Source: Ascidia mentula
Lineage: Eukaryota > Chordata > Ascidiacea > Phlebobranchia > Ascidiidae
Length of the DNA: 64,000 nt
Assembly (NCBI GenBank): GCA_947561715.1
Contig: OX387202.1
Span: forward strand, 62,001 to 126,000
Direction of reading: 5' to 3'
This document shows, one piece after another, positions 57,783 through 64,000 of this stretch. The position numbers and the translations under genes were made by a program. The notes under the pieces are model-generated. The model saw only the letters and a program-made list of their open reading frames with translations. It searched no databases and was not told the origin of the DNA. The first letter of the stretch is position 1. The number at the start of each line of letters is the position of its first letter.

Positions 57783-58802
57783 TTAAAATGAATCAAAAAA
57801 ATTTACTGAAAGTTTCTGAAGTAAGGAAGTTTCTGCAACATTTTCCACAAAATCTCTGGAACAAATATAACTCAACTGAGTGTTCAGGAGAGGTATGGAT
57901 TTGGCAAGTGGAATAGAAGGTATTTTAACAGCGTCTGGTGCAACATTGGATGCTGAAAGTATCGAATCACACAAATTTCTCCCAACAAGTTCAATACCTT
58001 TTGCCACACAATTTACAAACACCCGGTGGCAGTCTGGAGACTGCAGAAGATCAAGTGTTTTAGAAATATTTAAACAAACTTGTGGATGGAAATCTAATTC
58101 ACATTCATCAGGGAAACAATAATCTGACAAAATAAAGTTGTTTTCCGTGCCATTATCGCTCATACTGCAGGACACCATGCTTAACAATGTGGTTTCGATA
58201 TTTTTGAATGTCACCAAACATTGCAATGGTAAACTCTCTGTGACAGTGATGCTTTTATTGTAAAGTATTTTCCAGAGTTTTTTTATTCCATTGTCTTTCA
58301 AATAGTTGCAGGAAACGGAAAGAAATTTTTGCTGAAGTTCATCAGACAAACCATTGTCAGAATCACTGGACATTGAAGCTGCAAGTTGAACAAACTGAAA
58401 ACGTAGAACCACAACCAAGGCAACAACAGAAATAATACCAGTTATAGTTTTTGTAAAAACTGCAACTTTAAGTTCATTCCATAGTTTAAGTTTGTTATCT
58501 TTAGAGTTCTTTAGCATCTCAGTTATGGCTTCCGTGTCTGAAATCTTGAAAACTTCATCCATGATTTCTTTCAACATTGATTCAGTGAGCGACACAGAAT
58601 GCATGTGAACTTTTTCTAAGGTACGTTGTCTTCTCCGACTTGCAATGGCATTGTTTTGTTCTTCCTTTATGTGTTGCTTAAATTTATATTCAGCAAACTT
58701 AACTGCTCCAACCACACCACCAACAAATACCCCGGTGAATATAAACTTGTTACGGTGTCGACGGAAAAACCAACAAAACGACTTTGGGAACGTCCAAGTC
58801 AT
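57783..58802 (-). CDS. PEX3: Peroxisomal biogenesis factor 3
   Basis: Membrane receptor for the chaperone PEX19, needed to insert peroxisomal membrane proteins. It is a single exon of 339 residues (human about 373). The N-terminus has the basic cluster RRHRNK followed by a hydrophobic segment (FIFTGVFVGGVVGA), the peroxisomal anchor. NKLKLWNELKVAVFTKT contains the Trp (108) that corresponds to the PEX19-contacting Trp of human PEX3. A second hydrophobic stretch (TGIISVVALVVVLRFQFVQL) and SIPLAKSIPLLNTQ near the end also match the family. The start is the ATG at 58802; an in-frame GTG four codons upstream is not used. It lies just upstream of SUGCT on the same strand. Confidence 0.92.
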   Translation of the reverse strand: MTWTFPKSFCWFFRRHRNKFIFTGVFVGGVVGAVKFAEYKFKQHIKEEQNNAIASRRRQRTLEKVHMHSVSLTESMLKEIMDEVFKISDTEAITEMLKNSKDNKLKLWNELKVAVFTKTITGIISVVALVVVLRFQFVQLAASMSSDSDNGLSDELQQKFLSVSCNYLKDNGIKKLWKILYNKSITVTESLPLQCLVTFKNIETTLLSMVSCSMSDNGTENNFILSDYCFPDECELDFHPQVCLNISKTLDLLQSPDCHRVFVNCVAKGIELVGRNLCDSILSASNVAPDAVKIPSIPLAKSIPLLNTQLSYICSRDFVENVAETSLLQKLSVNFFDSF

Positions 58803-59073
58803 GATATCCGTCACAAGAAAAATTTAAAAGATGAATATTAGGTTGGTTTGCTAAATTATGCTGAACAAAAGCAGTATTCCTAGTAAAACTTCTTCTCATC
58901 CACTTTGCAAAGTTTTGCGCCTGACTCAGTCAATAGAAATATTACATGGTTTGGTGAATCCAAACTCACAGAGATTTACAAATTTACAGAAATATTAATT
59001 TCGCCATAATAGCACCGTCAGTTTCTGTGCTAAAGAAAGAATAAAAACAAAGTTCGACGTTAACCCCCAGTAA

Positions 59074-59402
59074 AACAACAAGCATCAATAAAATCAATCA
59101 AATGTCTTTGACTGGAAGCAACCCAGAAAAGTCACATCAGGATGCGAGTGGAAAGAGAAGAAAGCAAATTTTCGAGAGGCGCGGAAACGCAAAGAACAAT
59201 GAGATTTACTTTGCTTTTCCCCATGGTCTTTTTGTGTTTCCGCGGTTCTTGCTTATCTTATCTTCCCACTCACTGCCACTGTGTACCTTAATTGTTGTTC
59301 TTCATCTGCGCATTCTTTCATCGGTTTGGCGGCATTCGAGGGTCTTTACTGAGGGTTGCTTCCAGTCAGAAATATTTTATTGATTTTATTGACTCCTGTT
59401 GT
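59074..59402. mobile_element. Foldback/MITE-like element
   Basis: Arms of about 50 bases: CAATAAAATCAATCAAATGT with GACTGGAAGCAACCC at 59090-59127 is repeated inverted at about 59353-59395. A 93-codon open frame inside it (59102-59383) is taken as fortuitous. Confidence 0.65.
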
Positions 59403-60194
59403 GTAATTTACCAAGAACTTTGCTTTTGTTTTGTTTGTTTTTATTTTTCTTCTTTCTTTAGCACAGAAACTGGCGATGTCGTCGAGGCGAAAGTAATATT
59501 CCTGCAAAATTTTTAAATAAAATATCGCATTGATGCTGATCGTCCATCTCTTTGTGAGTTATTTTGGACCCCTGACTATAACACAGATCAGCTATAGGAG
59601 CGTATTTTTTCACTTATTGTCAGGAAAGCCCAAGTACAAATCTTTCTCCGAGCGCGGAAACCAAAAGTTGCGTAAAAACTAAAGGCGATGAACGGAAATA
59701 CTGTTATGACGAATCTGTAAACGAGAAAACAGTTAAACGATTGTTACAAAAATACCAACGAAAGTACTATCAGACATTAGATAATACGGTGCAATAGATA
59801 TTTGTAATATATAACTTCTAAAAAGAACTTAATCCCTATATGTCCAAATGATCGGCAGTATTTAGATAAGATACCCGCGGCCGTTTCCTAGCATTTGTTG
59901 GAACATAGATATCAATGTTGGTTTAAGTTAACTTTAACCTCCACGGTTAGAGTGAGGAACAAAACCATCACTTCATAAGAAATCAAATGTTTTTTCAGTT
60001 ATTCCCACTTTTTGCTTGGCTATATTTTTGTTTGAGATTTCCCGAATATTTTTTTTTGCTTAATTTTTCCAACAATATTAAATCCTTCTGCGGCAAACGC
60101 GCTTGGAGTAGAGGCAGGATATCAGTCGTTCATTTCGAAAGAACTTACTTTTTACATTATTTATTATTCCAGTAAATCTTAAAAAACTTATTTT

Positions 60195-60251
60195 CAACGT
60201 TTGCAGATGATCTCAACGTTTGCAGATGATCCCAACGTTTGCAGATGATCC
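60195..60251. repeat. 19-bp tandem repeat, 3 copies
   Basis: CAACGTTTGCAGATGATCT repeated three times with one or two changes. Confidence 0.85.
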
Positions 60252-60609
60252 AAACTGTTTGTTTTTGGTTTAGAGAGAAGATTGCCCAGTGCAACCACCT
60301 TGGAATGTTGCCAGAATGTCTATTTATGGGAGTCTTAAACAACAGACTCGGGAACCTCATGGGAAATTTTACGAGACAAGCCTCTATATCTTGGTTACGT
60401 GGTGAATGATTAAACCGAATTAAGCCAGCACTAAATCATGCACGGGTCCGGAACACAAGAAAAACACGAGGTTCTGACGAACGTTATGTTGGCATCCAGG
60501 AAAGGTTTGTTCAGTTATAACAGGTGTTTTACATCTTTGAATATTTCGTTCCAAATCTGTTTGAAATGTAAGCAAAGTTTTTAATGTCTAATGGTTCATT
60601 TTTATAACA

Positions 60610-60769
60610 GACTTTGGGTCAGAGTTCAGGACTTTGGGTCAGAGTTCAAGACTTTGAGTCAGAGTTCAAGACCTTGAGTCAGAGTTCAAGACCTTGAGTC
60701 AGAGTTCAAGACCTTGAGTCAGAGTTCAAGACCTTGAGTCAGAGTTCAAGACTATGAGTCAGAGTTCAT
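60610..60769. repeat. 20-bp minisatellite, 8 copies
   Basis: GACCTTGAGTCAGAGTTCAA and close variants, exact 20-base period. Confidence 0.95.
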
Positions 60770-61622
60770 GTCAATTTATAAAACTTCCCGGTCAAATATA
60801 GAACAAACCATGATACAGTTTCACGCTTGTTTCATTTCAACTATCAACAAATATAAGTCGAGGTATTTTTAATTTAAACCATGTGTCACAAAATAAAACT
60901 AATCCAATAAAAATTATCGTCAAGCAGACACACAGCACGTTCCGTTATCATACCTAACATCTGTGACGTCATAAAGCATGATTGTTTGCGCACAAGTCGC
61001 GACTTGCCTGAATGGAGGTTTAATGGACAGCTCAAGAAGATTTGCCGCGCATAACTTCGCCCAAACATGAACCGTGTTTGCTTTCTAGATTTAATCGCTC
61101 GCCGCGTTCTGAAATAGGGATCCAGCGATTGTTGTGGAACAATAATAGTGTGGGAGCAAAACTTCTTGAAGTCACTTTGCGAAGTGGAGTTGCGCGATGT
61201 CGCGATGTCGCGATATAAAATAATGGAGTCGAAAAATCGAATTCCGCTTTTATTAACATCAGATTGTAAACAAGCGAAAATAACGACGAGTTTTTTTATC
61301 AAATGTTGGTCGCCGAGTTTGAGCCACGAATCCAACTGATGGTCCTTTATAAATATTTGAATAGAGTGAGGAAATAAATGAAGTATTTGTAATAAAGAAT
61401 GAAGTCTCCTTATTGATAAAGTCTAACGCATTGTGTTATGCCAAGAAAACTAAGCAGATAAATCAATTTTTGAAACAAAAGAAAAATATTTTTGTTTGTT
61501 TCGTTAAATTGATTTTAGGAAAATCAATATAGTGACGTAGACTGGTCACGTGACGTACACAATTTATTTCTGCATCTCGATGCTCGTTGGAATATTTCGC
61601 AAAAACAAGGTGACCGACAGCA

Positions 61623-64000
61623 ATGGGTTGTGCTTCTAGCGTCAGCGTCAAAGAAGTAGATAAAGCCTTTCCGCGAAGTGAAAAAATAGACCAGACCTAC
61701 GCAGGCTCGAACCGCTCTAGTCTTGGGCAAGAAATATCGGATGACCGGGCGATAAGTATACTGACGCTAAAAAGTGGTCGAATCAATATCCCCGGAGATA
61801 CCGCCTTCGACACACCCATCAACACTAAACGTCACAACGAAACCAACGGAGCGGAACGAAAGGTTAATGGAGACGTAAAACCAGCAGTTCCGAGAAGATT
61901 AAAAGATGACATCACGCGCTTCTCGTCATTGTCGGTGCCTACGTCACCGTTAGTGACGCGCATCAAGGAGAGACAAGAAGTTTTGGACGGGAGAGCTTCA
62001 GCTTTGGGAATCTCAGGAGAAGTGAGGTAAAAACCACGTGACAAACGAACTTAAACCAGAGTCAGTGATCACGTGATGTTTACAGCGATCCTCACGTGAT
62101 CTTGAACAAAGCTTTGAGAGAACTCAGCAGGAGTTTGTCAGCAAGCCACGGAAGCGTTTTCCATGTCGACAATAATGAAGCAGGCACGTTGTCATCATTT
62201 GTTTATGACGTAATATTTGATACGAAACATTTGCAGAACCGCCCCTGGTACAGCCCCCGGGAAGTCCCCCTGAAACCCACATAAACAACAATACGGTCAT
62301 CATCAACATTGGCAGTGGGTACTGTAAAGGGGGATTTACCATGGAAGAAACTCCCTCCGTCGTCATGCCAACTGTAGTGGGAAGACCGAAGTCGAATGAC
62401 GCACTTCCGGGCATTTCCTTGGATACCATATTTGTTGGCAACGATGCGAAATTGAGGAGGGAAGCCCTTGTTCTTACGGTAAGCTTAAATAGTACGTCAC
62501 AGTTACGTCATCAAACGTCATTGTTCGCCAGCATCCGGTAAAAAGGGGCGTGGTCGAGAATTGGGAGGAGTGGCTGGCCGTGGTCCGTCACGTGATTACG
62601 ATGGAACTGAAAGTTGATCTGGAGGAAGCGTGCGTTGTCATGCCAACGTCGCCTTTGGCAACACGCGGGAACAGAGAGAAGATAGTTGAGGTTTGTTCGT
62701 GTCAGGGGGTAATGGAGATTTAAACTTGTCCACTCCACAGCTCATGTTCAAAAACCTTGGAATTTCTAAACTGTATCTTGGCAACAGCGCCCCGATGGCC
62801 CTGCACGCGTTTAGTATGACGTCATCACTGCTTATTAAAGTTGGTCATGACATCACAAGCTGTGTTCCGGTTATTCAAGGTCAGTAATTGGAGACAATGT
62901 TGGCATTGATTTCACTCATGATTTCGTTGACAGGAAACGTTTGCTCCGATGCTGTGAGGATAATTCCACTGGGTGGCGCAGATATTACCGAGCGACTCAC
63001 TTCGCTCATCCGACGAGAAGATTCAAAGGAATTAAATCATGAAAACGGTGTGTGTTACGTCATAAACACCGCAGAACTTAACAGAGAAATAATTATTTAC
63101 GTGGTTACTTTTAGATGACGACATTGCAAAGGCGATGATGGAGAGGCTTTGTTACGTAGCAAAAGGTAGTAATGATGACACAGTGATAAAACAAAGAAAC
63201 AGGAGAACTTATTCTTTGCCCAATGGTTCGGATGTCAAACTCGACAGGGAAAGATTTCTTGCTCCAGAAATTCTATTTAAACCATCTCTGAAAGACGGTA
63301 CGTAATGAGTGGGAGTTTGTGGTAATAAGCAGCTGTTAACACAGCCACAAATCACAACAAGGTGTGTGCAGAACCAAGCCCGAAATTATTTATTTTCGTA
63401 TAGTTTGTTTTCGTTGCGCAAAAGCTTCACAGACATATTTAGTGGTTTCGGCCGGTGGGTGTTGGGAACCTTCGTTATTTCGTCATGAGTATCTTGGCCC
63501 CACCTAACTAACTCATAAATAAAATACATCGAATTTACCTAAACTTACACATGAAGGCCTTCATCCCACACGGTTGTGTTTAAATTGTGGGTGATTTGAT
63601 GAGGAAGTTGCAACAAGTCAGTTCAAATTCATGAAAAACATGTTTACGACTCTGAAAATTTCAACCAAGGGACGATAAGTTTGAAGACAAACAAATATGA
63701 CGCTTATGAATTACCATTATTTGCTCACACACGAAGACAATGACTGATTATTTGCTCACAAACCAAAAACTACTCGCCAGTTTCCGATTGGCAGATAATC
63801 GCCCATAGAGGCCCACCAGTGTGTTCTATGACATCACAATACAATCACAAAAATGATTTATAAGTGAGAATTTTTTCTGCTAGAGAGTTCACGTGACAAA
63901 GGACTACATCACGTGTGTGTTGAAAGCATTCAAGCATGTCCAGATGACGTGAAAGATGAAATGTGTTCGAATGTTGTGCTTGTTGGTGGTGCGTCACTGT
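61623..64000 (+). CDS. Divergent actin-like protein with N-terminal lipid-anchor signal (3' partial)
   Basis: Exons: 61623-62026, 62086-62183 (or -62132), 62237-62478, 62532-62690, 62741-62879, 62934-63047, 63115-63297, 63884-64000 and on. The protein begins MGCASS, a strong N-myristoylation plus palmitoylation signal. A basic/Ser-rich region of about 170 residues follows, then an actin fold: INIGSGYCKGGF, VVGRPKSN, VGNDAKLRREAL, VENWEEW, ANREK-like RGNREKIVELMF, LGGADITERL, ERLCYVA, ERFLAPEILFKPS and VLVGGAS line up with actin in order. The phosphate-binding aspartates are gone: actin D11 is Asn (INIGSG) and the MDSGDG loop reads IKVGHD. So ATP hydrolysis is unlikely. The DNase loop region is also changed. 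I do not recognise a named orthologue. Exon 2 has either a GC donor (CAG|GCACGT) or an earlier GT donor; both keep frame. Confidence 0.82.

Larger units (their letters stand above)
58803..61622. other. Intergenic between divergent PEX3 and actin-like genes
   Basis: Contains a foldback element, two minisatellites and short frames without resemblance to known families. Promoters of both neighbours must lie here. Confidence 0.5.

Noticed and set aside
59102..59383. 93-codon frame before PEX3
   Set aside because: Lies inside an inverted-repeat element and has no family pattern.

Overview
The window is animal nuclear DNA: AT-rich, with genes built from many small exons and short introns with canonical GT/AG borders. 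The likely source is a tunicate (sea squirt), most probably Ciona or a close relative. Reasons are the single VGLUT-type and KIF28-type genes of chordate character, the compact layout, a tightly packed same-strand gene pair that looks like a trans-spliced operon, and the very frequent TGACGTCA motif. The species is inferred, not proven.

Layout, left to right. 1-1089 is the 3' end of a membrane-anchored ALDH3-type fatty aldehyde dehydrogenase. 1.1-9.3 kb is repeat-rich intergenic DNA with 22-bp minisatellites, a decayed LINE, and several copies of a repeat that carries a type I hammerhead ribozyme. 9.3-24.1 kb is a KIF28/KLP-6-like kinesin-3 gene with about 28 exons, three candidate first exons and a C-terminal CaaX prenylation box. 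24.7-30.2 kb is a 5.5-kb satellite of 50-bp units. 30.2-40.9 kb shows no gene I can support, but has two non-autonomous hAT elements, one sitting inside a 28-bp tandem array. 41.4-43.7 kb is a PPP1R3-type glycogen-targeting subunit of protein phosphatase 1. 44.3-49.0 kb (minus strand) is a complete vesicular glutamate transporter. 51.0-53.5 kb is a single-pass membrane protein with a long acidic repeat domain and a degenerate FKBP domain. 54.6-58.8 kb (minus strand) is PEX3, then SUGCT, then MOSMO, in transcription order; PEX3 and SUGCT are intronless and about 90 bases apart. 61.6 kb to the end is a divergent actin-like protein with an N-terminal Met-Gly-Cys lipid-anchor signal, running off the window.

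Coding exons were joined by hand, using intron phase and family similarity recalled from knowledge. Every internal junction listed keeps frame, but none was checked against transcripts. The observations I rate highest are the hammerhead ribozyme repeats, the CaaX box on a kinesin that lacks a PH domain, the duplicated alternative last exons of MOSMO, the lipid-anchored actin-like protein that has lost its ATPase aspartates, and the PEX3-SUGCT operon.
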